Source: Streptomyces rimosus (GTDB lineage: Bacteria > Actinomycetota > Actinomycetes > Streptomycetales > Streptomycetaceae). From it: 64,000 nt of DNA. How positions within the stretch are numbered: the stretch's first letter is position 1; each line of letters begins with the position of its first letter. Of the stretch, positions 8,610 through 20,821 are shown piece by piece. The notes under the pieces are model-generated. The model saw only the letters and a list, made by a program, of their open reading frames with translations, did no database searches and was not told where the DNA came from. Location: NCBI RefSeq assembly GCF_008704655.1, contig NZ_CP023688.1, forward strand, positions 5,129,001 through 5,193,000, given 5' to 3'. A program made the position numbers and the translations under genes.

Positions 8610-8630
8610 GGGGCGGGCCGGTCCCGCCCC
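8610..8630 (+). terminator. hairpin after LolA-like gene
   Basis: GGGGCGGG (8610-8617) pairs with CCCGCCCC (8623-8630). A second stem (GGGCCGCC with GGGCGGCCC) follows immediately. It separates the LolA-like gene from the ABC transporter genes, perhaps only partly. Confidence 0.5.
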
Positions 8631-8715
8631 GCCCTCCGGGCCGCCGTCGCGGGCGGCCCGCGGTCACAGGTCCGACCCGTAGCCCGATCCGTTGCCCGAT
8701 CAGTTGGGGGAGCCG

Positions 8716-9681
8716 ATGACGCAGCCGTCCGCCGGGGACCGGGTGATCGAGACCCGGGGGCTGACCAAGAGGTACCGCGGCGGACAGCTCGCCGTCGACC
8801 GGCTCGACCTCGCCGTACCGCGCGGCAGCGTCTTCGGCTTCCTCGGCCCCAACGGCTCGGGCAAGACGACCACGATCCGGATGCTGCTCGGCCTGATCGA
8901 GCCGTCCGCCGGCGGGGCCCGGCTGCTCGGCGAGCCGATGCCGCGGGCGGCCCGCCGGGTGCTCCCCAGGGTCGGCGCCCTCATCGAGGGACCGGCCCTG
9001 TACGGCTTCCTCAGCGGGCGCGACAACCTCGTCCGGTACGACGCCGCCGACCCGGCCGCCGATCCGCGTACGCGTGCGCGGCGGGTCGACCAGGCCCTGG
9101 ACCGGGTCGGCCTGGCGGCGGCCGCCCGCAAGAAGGCACGCGCGTACTCGCTGGGCATGAAGCAGCGGCTGGGGCTGGCCGCGGCGCTGCTCCAGCCCCG
9201 GGACCTCCTCGTCCTGGACGAGCCGACCAACGGCCTGGACCCGCAGGGCATGCGCGAGATCCGTACGCTGGTCAGGGAGCTGGCGGGCGACGGCACCACC
9301 GTCTTCCTCTCCTCCCACCTCCTCGACGAGATCGAGCAGGTCTGCACGCACGCCGCGGTGATGACGCGCGGCCGGCTCGTCACCCAGGGCACGGTCGCCG
9401 CACTGTCCGCGGACACCCGCGGGCGGCTGACGGTCGGCACGCCCGAAACCGCCGACGCGCTGCGGGTGCTCAAGGAACACGGCATCACCGATCTGGTGGT
9501 GACCGACGAGCGGGTGACCGGGGACCTGCCCGCGCCGCCCGCCGGGCCGCCCGACCTCGCCGATGTGAACGCCGCGCTGGTGCGCGCCGGGGTGCGGGTC
9601 CGGTCCTTCGGCACCGAACGGGCGTCCCTGGAGGACGTCTTCGTCCAGCTCACGGGGGAGGGCTTCGATGTCGCGGGCTGA
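8716..9681 (+). CDS. ABC-2 type transporter ATP-binding protein
   Basis: Encodes 321 aa. Walker A GPNGSGKT lies at 44-51, the signature in YSLGMKQRLGLA near 144-150, Walker B LLVLDEP near 164-170 and the switch histidine in LSSHLLDE. The C-terminal 100 residues form the extra domain common in drug and antibiotic exporters. It powers the permease encoded next, whose start overlaps this gene by 14 bases. I chose the ATG at 8716 because GGGGGAG precedes it; an in-frame GTG/ATG-type extension to 8692 adds only eight residues. The substrate is not evident. Confidence 0.92.
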   Translation: MTQPSAGDRVIETRGLTKRYRGGQLAVDRLDLAVPRGSVFGFLGPNGSGKTTTIRMLLGLIEPSAGGARLLGEPMPRAARRVLPRVGALIEGPALYGFLSGRDNLVRYDAADPAADPRTRARRVDQALDRVGLAAAARKKARAYSLGMKQRLGLAAALLQPRDLLVLDEPTNGLDPQGMREIRTLVRELAGDGTTVFLSSHLLDEIEQVCTHAAVMTRGRLVTQGTVAALSADTRGRLTVGTPETADALRVLKEHGITDLVVTDERVTGDLPAPPAGPPDLADVNAALVRAGVRVRSFGTERASLEDVFVQLTGEGFDVAG

Positions 9682-10594
9682 GGCGCCGGGGAGCGCGCTG
9701 GACACCGGGACGCATCCCGGGGCAGGGGGCGCCGAGGTGCGCCGTACGCCGCGGCCCCTGTGGTCGCTCGGCCTGCTGCGCAACGAGATCGGTACGACCT
9801 TCCGGCGCTGGCGCACCCTCGTCCTGCTCGCCGTACTCGCCGCCGTACCCGTCCTGATCGGCATCGCCGTGAAGATCGAGACGAGCGGCGACGGCGGTGG
9901 CTCGGGCGGCGGTGGCGGTGGCGGCGCGGCCTTCGTCTCGCAGATCACCAACAACGGCCTGTTCCTGGTCTTCACCGCGCTGGCCGTCACCCTGCCGGTC
10001 TTCCTGCCGCTGGCGGTCGGCGTGGTCGCCGGGGACGCCGTCGCGGGCGAGGCGCACACCGGCACGCTGCGCTATCTGCTCGTCGCACCCGCCGGGCGGA
10101 CCAAACTGCTGCTGGTCAAGTACGCGACCACGCTGACGTTCTGCCTGGTGGCGACGCTGGTCGTGGCGGCGTCGGCGCTGGTGACCGGCGCGCTGCTGTT
10201 TCCCGTGGGCGAGGTGACACTGCTGTCCGGGACGACCGTGCCGTTCGGCGAGGGGCTGCTGCGCGCGCTGGCCATCGCGGCGGTGGTGGCCCTGTCCCTC
10301 GTCGGGGTGGCGGCGATCGGCCTGTTCGTCTCGACGCTCACCAACAGCGGCATCGCCGCGATGGCCACCACGGTCGGCCTGTTGATCATGGTGCAGATCC
10401 TGGACACCATCCCGCAGCTGCACGCGATCCAGCCGTACCTCTTCCCGCACCACTGGCTGTCCTTCGCCGACGTGCTGCGCGACCCCGTCTACTGGGACCG
10501 GCTCCAGCAGAACCTCGGCCTCCAGGCGCTGTACGCGCTGGTCTTCGGCTCCGCCGCCTGGGCGCGCTTCACGACGCGGGACGTCACGGTCTGA
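9668..10594 (+). CDS. ABC-2 type transporter permease
   Basis: Encodes 308 aa with about six membrane helices. A cytoplasmic N-terminal tail of about 45 residues precedes helix 1. An extracytoplasmic loop near residues 75-90 is nearly pure glycine (GDGGGSGGGGGGG). The segment GDAVAGEAHTGTLRYLL after helix 2 is the conserved cytoplasmic coupling region of this permease class. It overlaps the ATPase gene by 14 bases, so both subunits are made together. Exported substrate unknown; drug, peptide or lipid are all possible. Confidence 0.9.
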   Translation: MSRAEAPGSALDTGTHPGAGGAEVRRTPRPLWSLGLLRNEIGTTFRRWRTLVLLAVLAAVPVLIGIAVKIETSGDGGGSGGGGGGGAAFVSQITNNGLFLVFTALAVTLPVFLPLAVGVVAGDAVAGEAHTGTLRYLLVAPAGRTKLLLVKYATTLTFCLVATLVVAASALVTGALLFPVGEVTLLSGTTVPFGEGLLRALAIAAVVALSLVGVAAIGLFVSTLTNSGIAAMATTVGLLIMVQILDTIPQLHAIQPYLFPHHWLSFADVLRDPVYWDRLQQNLGLQALYALVFGSAAWARFTTRDVTV

Positions 10595-10633
10595 TGCCGC
10601 CACGCCCCGCGCCGTGTGCCCGATGGTGCGGGC

Positions 10634-10651
10634 GGCCGTCAGAAGACGGCC
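10634..10651. terminator. shared terminator between convergent genes
   Basis: GGCCGTC (10634-10640) and GACGGCC (10645-10651) pair around AGAA, between the convergent permease and aminopeptidase genes. It could serve both directions. Confidence 0.5.
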
Positions 10652-10666
10652 CTCAAGAGGCGCCCG

Positions 10667-13242
<2,576 letters not shown>

Positions 13243-13361
13243 CTGCGCCGGCGGTGGTGCGGGTCGCGCTTTGAAGGTAACGCCCGGCGGGCCCCCTGTC
13301 ATGCCCGTATCGGAATACGGTCATGACGCGGCGTGCGGGCGGTGCGGACGGCCGAAAACAG

Positions 13362-13405
13362 CGGTGCCCGTACCGGACGTCCGAAGACGCCCCGTACGGG
13401 CACCG
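13362..13405 (-). terminator. terminator after korB
   Basis: A perfect 12-bp stem (13362-13373 with 13394-13405) lies about 20 bases beyond the korB stop on the minus strand. The 20-base loop is GC-rich and can fold on itself. Confidence 0.65.
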
Positions 13406-13425
13406 GAGGCGCGGTGGGCGGCCGC

Positions 13426-14512
<1,087 letters not shown>

Positions 14513-14520
<8 letters not shown>

Positions 14521-16516
14521 TGATGGCCTCCTTAAAGACCTCCGCAAGCTGCTCGGCCTTGAACGGCATCCCGCTGACCTGGGTGTACGAGCGGGCATCC
14601 ACGAGGTACTTGGCCCGCAGCAGGGTGGCGAGCTGGCCGAGGTTCATCTCCGGTACGACCACCTTGTCGTAACGTGCCAGCACCGCGCCGAGATTCCGCG
14701 GGAAGGGGTTGAGGTGGCGCAGATGCGCCTGCGCGATCCGCCCGCCGTCGCGGCGTACGCGCCGCACCGCCGCGGTGATCGGCCCGTACGTCGAGCCCCA
14801 GCCCAGCACCAGGGTGTCGGCGCCCCGCACGGCGGCCGCGCCCTGGCCGTCGCGGACGGCCGCCTCCGCGGTCGGGTCGTCGACCTCCAGGTCCGGCACC
14901 TCGATGCCGTCGATCTTCGCCTGGCGGGTGCGCACCATGAAGTCGTGGTTGGCCGGATCGTAGGAGATGTTGCCCGTGCCGTCCTGCTTCTCGATGCCGC
15001 CGATCCGGTGCTCCAGACCGGGCGTGCCGGGCACCGCCCACGGACGGGCGAGGGTCTGCTCGTCGCGCTTGTACGGCCAGAACACCTCGGTGCCGTCGGC
15101 CAGCGTGTGGTTCGTGTCGTTCGCGAACTGCACGCGCAGATCCGGCAGTTGGTCGAGCTCCGGGATGCGCCACGGCTCGGAGCCGTTGGCCAGGTAGCCG
15201 TCGGACAGCAGGAAGACCGGCGTGCGGTACGTCAGCGCGATGCGCGCCGCGTCCAGCGCCGCGTCGAAGCAGTCGGCGGGCGTGCGCGGCGCGACGATCG
15301 GCACCGGCGCCTCGCCGTTGCGCCCGTACATCGCCTGCAGCAGGTCGGCCTGCTCGGTCTTGGTGGGCAGGCCGGTGGACGGCCCGCCGCGCTGGATGTC
15401 CACGATCACCAGCGGCAGTTCGAGGGAGACCGCGAGCCCGATGGTCTCCGACTTCAGCGCCACGCCCGGGCCCGAGGTGGTGGTCACCGCGAGCGCACCG
15501 CCGAAAGCGGCGCCCAGCGCCGCGCCGATGCCGGCGATCTCGTCCTCGGCCTGGAAGGTGCGCACGCCGAAGTTCTTGTGCTTGCTCAGCTCGTGCAGGA
15601 TGTCCGAGGCCGGCGTGATCGGGTACGAGCCCAGGTACAGCGGCAGGTCGGCCTGCTGCCCGGCGGCGATCAGGCCGTACGACAGGGCGAGGTTGCCGGA
15701 GATGTTGCGGTACGTCCCCGTCGGGAACGCCTGGGTGGCTGGCGCGACCTCGTAGGAGACCGCGAAGTCCTCGGTGGTCTCACCGAAGTTCCAGCCCGCG
15801 CGGAACGCGGCGACGTTGGCCTCGGCGATGTCCGGCTTCTTGGCGAACTTCTGCCGCAGGAACGCTTCGGTGCCCTCGGTCGGCCGGTGGTACATCCACG
15901 ACAGCAGGCCCAGCGCGAACATGTTCTTGGAGCGCTCGGCCTCCTTGCGGGACAGCCCGAAGTCCTTGAGCGCCTCGATGGTCAGCGTCGTCAGCGGCAC
16001 CGGGTGGACGTTGTACGCCGACAGCGTGCCGTCCTCCAGCGGACTGACCTCATAGCCCACCTTCGCCATCGGCCGCTTGGTGAACTCGTCGGTGTTGACG
16101 ATGATCTCCGCGCCGCGCGGCACGTCGCCGAGGTTCGCCTTCAGCGCGGCCGGGTTCATGGCCACCAGCACGTTGGGCGCGTCGCCCGGGGTGAGGATGT
16201 CGTGGTCCGCGAAGTGCAGCTGGAAGCTGGAGACGCCCGGCAGGGTGCCGGCGGGGGCCCGGATCTCGGCGGGGAAGTTCGGCAGCGTCGACAGGTCGTT
16301 GCCGAAGGTCGCCGTCTCGGACGTGAACCGGTCGCCCGTGAGCTGCATACCGTCACCGGAGTCGCCCGCGAACCGGATGATCACCCGGTCCAGGCGACGT
16401 ACCTCTTTACCGCCGTTCTTCCCGCCGTCGGCTCCGGCGCCGGTCCCGGGAGCCTGCGGCTCCCCGGTGAGCGCTCCGTCGGCCTGCTCGGCTTGGCTGC
16501 TGACCTGGCTGGTCAC
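14513..16516 (-). CDS. korA: 2-oxoacid:ferredoxin oxidoreductase alpha subunit (gamma-alpha fusion)
   Basis: Encodes 667 aa. The gamma domain comes first (about residues 40-230: RVIIRFAGDSGDGMQLTG, then AMNPAALKANLGD), followed by the alpha domain with LGSYPITPASDILHEL, FQAEDEIAGIGAALGAAFGG and TTTSGPGVALKSE. This fused order is usual for the two-subunit KorAB type. The GTG at 16516 has GGGAGG eight bases upstream; a longer frame adds 22 non-family residues. The first 40 residues are a Ser/Gln/Gly-rich tail. A candidate iron-box palindrome lies 79 bases upstream. The electron acceptor ferredoxin is not encoded in this window. Confidence 0.93.
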
Positions 16517-16594
16517 TGCTTCGGACCTCCCTCGGGGCGGTGGCTCGGGACTCGTCGTGCCGACCGGTCGTCCCATGAACATCGTACGTGGGTA

Positions 16595-16609
16595 AGGGTC
16601 GCCTTCCCT
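16595..16609. promoter_or_regulatory. candidate IdeR/DmdR1 iron box upstream of korA
   Basis: On the minus strand this reads AGGGAAGGCGACCCT, matching 11 of 15 positions of the IdeR core AGGTTAGGCTAACCT, including both outer AGG/CCT arms and the central AGGC. It lies 79 bases upstream of the korA start, a plausible promoter position. KorAB needs FeS clusters, so iron control would make sense. The match is partial. Confidence 0.3.
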
Positions 16610-16791
16610 GGGACGATCACATGATGGACGTCCCCGTGAGACGCCGTTCTGTCAGGATTTGTCATGGAACAACCGCCCCCCGGCCCCCTTCTCCAAGACG
16701 CTCGCGCCTCGGCCATTGGTTCTACTCCTTAGGTCCCGGTCCGCCCCGCGGGCCGCCCGCAACCTGCGCAACTGACGGCGTGTCGGATTTC

Positions 16792-17451
16792 TCAGGAGTT
16801 GAGATAGGTGAGGACGGCCAGCACCCGACGGTGATCCCCGTCACTCTGCGACAGGCCCAACTTGAGGAAGATGTTGCTGACGTGCTTCTCCACCGCACCG
16901 TCGCTCACCACCAGCTGCCGTGCGATCGCGGAGTTCGTCCGCCCCTCGGCCATCAGCCCCAGGACCTCCCGCTCCCGTGGCGTGAGGTTCGCCAGCACGT
17001 CCTGCTTACGGCTGCGGCCCAGGAGCTGCGCGACCACTTCGGGGTCGAGCGCGGTTCCCCCCTCGGCGACCCGGACCACCGCGTCGACGAACTCCCGCAC
17101 TTCGGCTACCCGGTCCTTGAGGAGATAGCCGACGCCGTGACTGGATCCCGCCAGCAATTCCGTCGCGTACTGCTCCTCCACGTACTGCGACAGCACCAGC
17201 ACCCCCAGCCCCGGATGGTCGCGCCGCAGCCGCACCGCGGCCCGTACCCCCTCGTCCGTGTGCGTCGGCGGCATCCGTACGTCCGCCACGACCACGTCCG
17301 GCAGCCCGCCCTCGGCGGCCAGCTCCCCGATGACCTTGATCAGCGCCTCGGCGTCGCCCACCCCCGCGACGACATCGTGTCCACGGTCGGTCAGCAACCG
17401 GGTCAGCCCCTCCCGAAGCAGCACCGAGTCCTCGGCGATGACCACCCGCAC
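16792..17451 (-). CDS. LuxR/NarL-family response regulator
   Basis: Encodes 219 aa. The receiver domain (about 1-120) has the acidic pocket in VVIAEDS, the phospho-acceptor Asp57 in VVVADVRMPP and the Lys in GYLLKDR. A linker leads to the DNA-binding HTH (about 152-215) with LTPREREVLGLMAEG and AIARQLVVSDGAVEKHV. I prefer the GTG at 17451 because GGAGG lies just upstream of it; a GTG at 17463 would add four residues but has a poor ribosome site. It lies downstream of two sensor kinases on the same strand and is probably the partner of both. Confidence 0.92.
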   Translation of the reverse strand: MRVVIAEDSVLLREGLTRLLTDRGHDVVAGVGDAEALIKVIGELAAEGGLPDVVVADVRMPPTHTDEGVRAAVRLRRDHPGLGVLVLSQYVEEQYATELLAGSSHGVGYLLKDRVAEVREFVDAVVRVAEGGTALDPEVVAQLLGRSRKQDVLANLTPREREVLGLMAEGRTNSAIARQLVVSDGAVEKHVSNIFLKLGLSQSDGDHRRVLAVLTYLNS

Positions 17452-17575
17452 CCTGTCCTCCACGACTCTTCAAGCCCCCACGTTCCGTTTCTTCCCCACC
17501 CTGCGCCCCCCAGCATCCCAGCATCCGGACCCACCCGCCCCCCAGCGCCGGGAATGGGAGACGGCAGTCCGGAAG

Positions 17576-17638
17576 GTGAGGGGAGGGGACGGGGCGGCGG
17601 TCTGGGGGGAGGGGGGTGACGGGGAGAGGGGTGGGGAG
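17576..17638 (+). other. G-run tract with G-quadruplex potential
   Basis: The plus strand holds at least six runs of four or more G within about 60 bases, separated by 1-10 bases, in the non-coding gap between the first kinase stop and the response-regulator start. Even in this GC-rich genome the strand bias (G on plus, C on minus) is striking. The regulator transcript itself would be C-rich here. Confidence 0.5.
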
Positions 17639-17718
17639 CGTATGGGTGGGTGCTATCCCCCGCTCTGGGGTGAACCGGGCCCGGCGCGGGGGAGCGGTTG
17701 TGGTGGGGCGGCGGCGGG

Positions 17719-19032
17719 TCAGCCGCGCCAGGGGAGTTCGGCGGTGATGGACGTCGGGCCGCCGACGGGCGAGTCGACGACGAGGAGGCCGTCGACCGAG
17801 CCGAGGCGCTCCGCCAGGCCCGCCAGTCCGCTGCCCGCTTCCGTGGTCGCGCCGCCCTGGCCGTTGTCCGTGACCAGGACCATGATCCGGTCGCCCGCGT
17901 GCCACACGTCCACGGTGGCGGCGGTCGCCCGCGCGTGCTTGGAAACGTTCTGCAGCAGCTCGGAGACGGTGAAGTAGGTGATCCCCTCGATGGCCGCGGC
18001 CGGACGGTGGTCCAGGTCCACCTCCACCTTGACCGGCACGGTGCAGCGGGCGGCGAGGGCCGACAGGGCCGGGCCGAGACCGCGGTCGGTGAGGATGGCC
18101 GGGTGGATGCCGCGCGCCAGGTCCCGCAGCTCCTGGAGGGCTACCTTCACCTCGCCGTGCGCCTCGTCGACCATCTTGGCCGCGGCCTGCGGGTCCTCGG
18201 CCAGCTTCTCCTTCGCCAGGCCCAGGTCCATGGCCAGCGCCACGAGCCGGGCCTGCGCGCCGTCGTGCAGGTCGCGCTCGATGCGCCGCAGGTCGGCGGC
18301 GGCGGTGTCCACGACCACCCCGCGGTCCGTCTCCAGCTCCGTGACGCGCGTGGCGAGCGGGGAGGGGCCGAGCAGGCCGTGCACCAGGACCCGGTCCACG
18401 TGCGTCAGCCCGCGTATCACCCACGGGCCGGCCAGGACCAGCAGCAGCCCGGTCGCGCTGGCCACCGCCATCCCGGCGGGGGTGTCCAGGTAGACGCCGT
18501 CGCCGTGTCCGTTGCCCCACAGCTGGATGCCGGGCTGGTCGAGGTAGGCGGGGAACGTCCACTGCCACACCGGGTAGAGCAGCAGCGTCCAGCCCACCGA
18601 CCAGAACGTCACCGAGAAGCAGAAGGCGAAGATCGCCCAGGGGAAGTGCAGGATCGAGTACAGGAGGTGGCGCCAGGAGACGCCGCTCTTGAGGACCGCG
18701 CCGACCCAGCTCAGGAAGCCCGGCTTGGCGGCGCGTATCGGCTCCGGGGGGTCCACGTCCAGCTCCAGCAGGCCGCGCGCCCTGACCCGCTCCAGGGCGC
18801 CCATGGCCCGGCACCCCATCAGCGCGCCCGCGAGGACCGGTATGCCCAGGAAGGTGACCAGCAGGCCGGCGCCGAGCGAGACCATGGTGACGGCGTAGCA
18901 GAACATCACGACCGACATGGGCAGGCTGAGGAGGAGGTAGAGGAACTCCCGCCAGGTGCGCCCCGAGAACGGGGCCCGCAGCGCGGTGGGTACGCGTGAG
19001 GCCGGGGGATGGGATCCGTACGCGGTGTCCAT
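17719..19032 (-). CDS. NarL-type sensor histidine kinase (first copy)
   Basis: Encodes 437 aa. Residues 25-215 form a membrane sensor domain with four to five helices in two hairpins. The HisKA_3 dimerisation helix carries the phospho-acceptor His256 in RRIERDLHDGAQARL; the HATPase has the N-box in SELLQNVSKHA and G-box motifs in DNGQGG and GSGLAGLAERLG. It phosphorylates a LuxR-type partner, presumably the regulator encoded 267 bases downstream. The ATG at 19032 starts MDTAYGSHPP; a longer frame has no ribosome site. It is a clear paralogue of the next kinase, with near-identical catalytic domains. Signal unknown; a membrane-intrinsic cue is plausible because extracytoplasmic loops are short. 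Confidence 0.9.
   Translation of the reverse strand: MDTAYGSHPPASRVPTALRAPFSGRTWREFLYLLLSLPMSVVMFCYAVTMVSLGAGLLVTFLGIPVLAGALMGCRAMGALERVRARGLLELDVDPPEPIRAAKPGFLSWVGAVLKSGVSWRHLLYSILHFPWAIFAFCFSVTFWSVGWTLLLYPVWQWTFPAYLDQPGIQLWGNGHGDGVYLDTPAGMAVASATGLLLVLAGPWVIRGLTHVDRVLVHGLLGPSPLATRVTELETDRGVVVDTAAADLRRIERDLHDGAQARLVALAMDLGLAKEKLAEDPQAAAKMVDEAHGEVKVALQELRDLARGIHPAILTDRGLGPALSALAARCTVPVKVEVDLDHRPAAAIEGITYFTVSELLQNVSKHARATAATVDVWHAGDRIMVLVTDNGQGGATTEAGSGLAGLAERLGSVDGLLVVDSPVGGPTSITAELPWRG
18029..18175. repeat. direct repeat copy 1 (kinase dimerisation/ATPase segment)
   Basis: This 147-base stretch in the first kinase gene is over 90% identical by eye to 19762-19908 in the second, in the same orientation, 1733 bases apart. 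It encodes the conserved ELRDLARGIHPAILTDRG region. It reflects duplication plus either recent origin or gene conversion. Confidence 0.8.
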
Positions 19033-19340
19033 CGTCTCGTCGTCCGTTCTGCCGGGTCCGGGCCGGTCTGCCGGGGCACTCCATCGCGCCCCGGCCACGC
19101 CGGCTGCTGTCGCCGCCGACGCCGCTGGTCCCAGCTCTGCCGGCTACCTCCAGCCTCCGCGCTCCGCGCCCTCCGCACCATGAGGGAAAACGCAGTCTTC
19201 ACCCTGGGGTTTTCCCCACCCCCCGCGAGCACGGGCTTCGACAGCTGCCCGCGCGAGCTCGGACGTCGTCAGCCGTCCGCGCCCTTCGGCCGGTGCTCAC
19301 ACGCCCTTCTGCCGACGCTTCCACACCCTTCGGCCGGTGC
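19033..19340. other. intergenic region between the two kinase genes
   Basis: This 308-base gap precedes the first kinase gene (minus strand). It contains the palindromic motif TGGGGTTTTCCCCACC at 19205-19220, and CTTCGGCCGGTGCTCACA-type near repeats around 19285-19345. The first kinase may therefore have its own promoter. No gene is supported. Confidence 0.5.
19205..19220. promoter_or_regulatory. shared palindromic motif, copy upstream of first kinase
   Basis: TGGGGTTTTCCCCACC has perfect arms TGGGG and CCCCA around TTTT. It lies 173 bases upstream of the first kinase start. A 15/16 identical copy lies upstream of the second kinase. The A/T core is unusual in this DNA. Candidate operator of the linked response regulator. 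Confidence 0.5.
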
Positions 19341-20678
19341 TCACAGACTCTTCGTCCGGCCCTCACGCGCTCGGCCCGCCCGGCCCTGCCCCCGCTCGCG
19401 CCCCCGCCCGTTCTCCTTGCTCCGCCCCTTCTCCCCGCTCCGCTCCTGCTCGCGGCCCCGCCACGGCAGTTCGGCCGTCACCCGCGTCGGGCCGCCGACC
19501 GGGGAATCGAGGACGAAGAGGCCGTCCACCGACCCCAGCCGCTCCGCCAGCCCGGCCATGCCGCTGCCGCCGTCCAGCCGCGCGCCGCCCCGCCCGTCGT
19601 CCTGGACCTGGATCAGCAGCCGGTCCGGTGCGCGCCAGACCTCGACCCGCGCCGTCCGCGCGCCGCTGTGCTTGGAGACGTTCTGCAGCAGCTCGGAGAC
19701 GGTGAAGTACGCGATGCCCTCGATGGCAGGCGCGGGCCGTTCCGCCACGTCCACCGCCACCTTGACCGGCACGGTGCAGCGGGCGGCGAGGGCCGACAGG
19801 GCCGGACCGAGGCCGCGGTCGGTGAGGATGGCCGGGTGGATGCCGCGCGCGAGGTCCCGCAGCTCCTGAAGGGCGAGCTTCACCTCGCCGTGCGCCTCGT
19901 CGACCATCTGCGCCGCCGCGTCCGGGTCCTCCAGCAGCTTCTCCTTCGCCAGCCCGAGCCCCATCGCCAGCGCCACGAGCCGGGCCTGCGCGCCGTCGTG
20001 CAGGTCGCGTTCGATGCGCCGCAGGTCGGCGGTGGCGGTGTCGGAGACCGTCGCGCGGTCCATCTTCAGTTCGGCGATCCGCCGCTCCAGCTCGTCGGAG
20101 GGGGACAACAGGCCGCGCACCATCATCCGGTCGGCGTTCGACAGCCCGCGCGCGATCCAGGGCAGCGCCGGCCAGGCCACGATGAGCGAGGTGAGCACGA
20201 CCGGGAAGGTGAGGACCGACCACGGCAGCCGGATGAACGCGTACAGCGCGTGCCGCCAGCCGACCGGGTCCTTCAGCCGCACCCACAGCCAGGAGAAGAA
20301 ACCGTTCCCCGCCGCGCGCAGTGGGCTCGGCTCATCCACGCGTACGCCCAACAGGCGCCGCGCGCGGGCCCGTTCCAGCTTCCCGTACTGGCGGCACACC
20401 AGGAGCCCCACCGCGAGCAGCGGCAGCCCGACGACGGTGAGGGACAGCCCGATCCCCGCCACCAGCCACACCGTCACCACGGCGAAGGCGGGCACGCCCA
20501 GCAGGAGATCGGTGAGCAGGTGCAGGACCTCCCGCCAGGTCGCGGGGGCGAGCGCGGCCCGCGGCGGCGGCAGGGGCTCGTCGGCGCCGTACCCCGCGCC
20601 GTAACCGGTGGCGGCCAGTGGCGCGGCCGGGCCCGAGGGGCGGTCACGGCGTCGGTCATGAGCGGAGCGTGCGGTCAT
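19341..20678 (-). CDS. NarL-type sensor histidine kinase (second copy)
   Basis: Encodes 445 aa, a paralogue of the adjacent kinase. The membrane sensor domain spans about residues 45-180 and is shorter, missing the extracytoplasmic insert (about residues 160-190) of the other copy. The phospho-acceptor is His227 in RRIERDLHDGAQARL; the HATPase has DDGRGG and GSGMAGLAERLG. A highly charged Arg/Gly/Glu tail of about 40 residues closes the protein. I chose the ATG at 20678; a GTG at 20702 is possible. It is first in the kinase-kinase-regulator series and divergent from the RDD gene. Two kinases for one regulator suggests integration of two signals or hetero-dimers. Confidence 0.88.
   Translation of the reverse strand: MTARSAHDRRRDRPSGPAAPLAATGYGAGYGADEPLPPPRAALAPATWREVLHLLTDLLLGVPAFAVVTVWLVAGIGLSLTVVGLPLLAVGLLVCRQYGKLERARARRLLGVRVDEPSPLRAAGNGFFSWLWVRLKDPVGWRHALYAFIRLPWSVLTFPVVLTSLIVAWPALPWIARGLSNADRMMVRGLLSPSDELERRIAELKMDRATVSDTATADLRRIERDLHDGAQARLVALAMGLGLAKEKLLEDPDAAAQMVDEAHGEVKLALQELRDLARGIHPAILTDRGLGPALSALAARCTVPVKVAVDVAERPAPAIEGIAYFTVSELLQNVSKHSGARTARVEVWRAPDRLLIQVQDDGRGGARLDGGSGMAGLAERLGSVDGLFVLDSPVGGPTRVTAELPWRGREQERSGEKGRSKENGRGRERGQGRAGRAREGRTKSL
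19762..19908. repeat. direct repeat copy 2 (kinase dimerisation/ATPase segment)
   Basis: Partner of 18029-18175, same orientation and nearly identical in DNA sequence. Recombination between the two would delete 1733 bases and fuse the kinases into one hybrid gene in frame. Confidence 0.8.
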
Positions 20679-20737
20679 ACGCCCTAGCTTGCCGGTCGCC
20701 ACCCGCAGCGACCATGGGGAACGTCGGTGACCCGGGG

Positions 20738-20753
20738 TGGGGTTTTCCTCACC
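20738..20753. promoter_or_regulatory. shared palindromic motif, copy between second kinase and RDD gene
   Basis: TGGGGTTTTCCTCACC matches the copy at 19205-19220 in 15 of 16 bases. It lies 60 bases upstream of the second kinase start and 69 bases upstream of the divergent RDD gene, so one bound regulator could control both directions. Confidence 0.5.
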
Positions 20754-20821
20754 CCGCCGCCTCCGGGTCCGTTACGGGTGCGGCTTGTGCGGAAGCGGCA
20801 CGGGCGGCTTGGATCTGCGGC

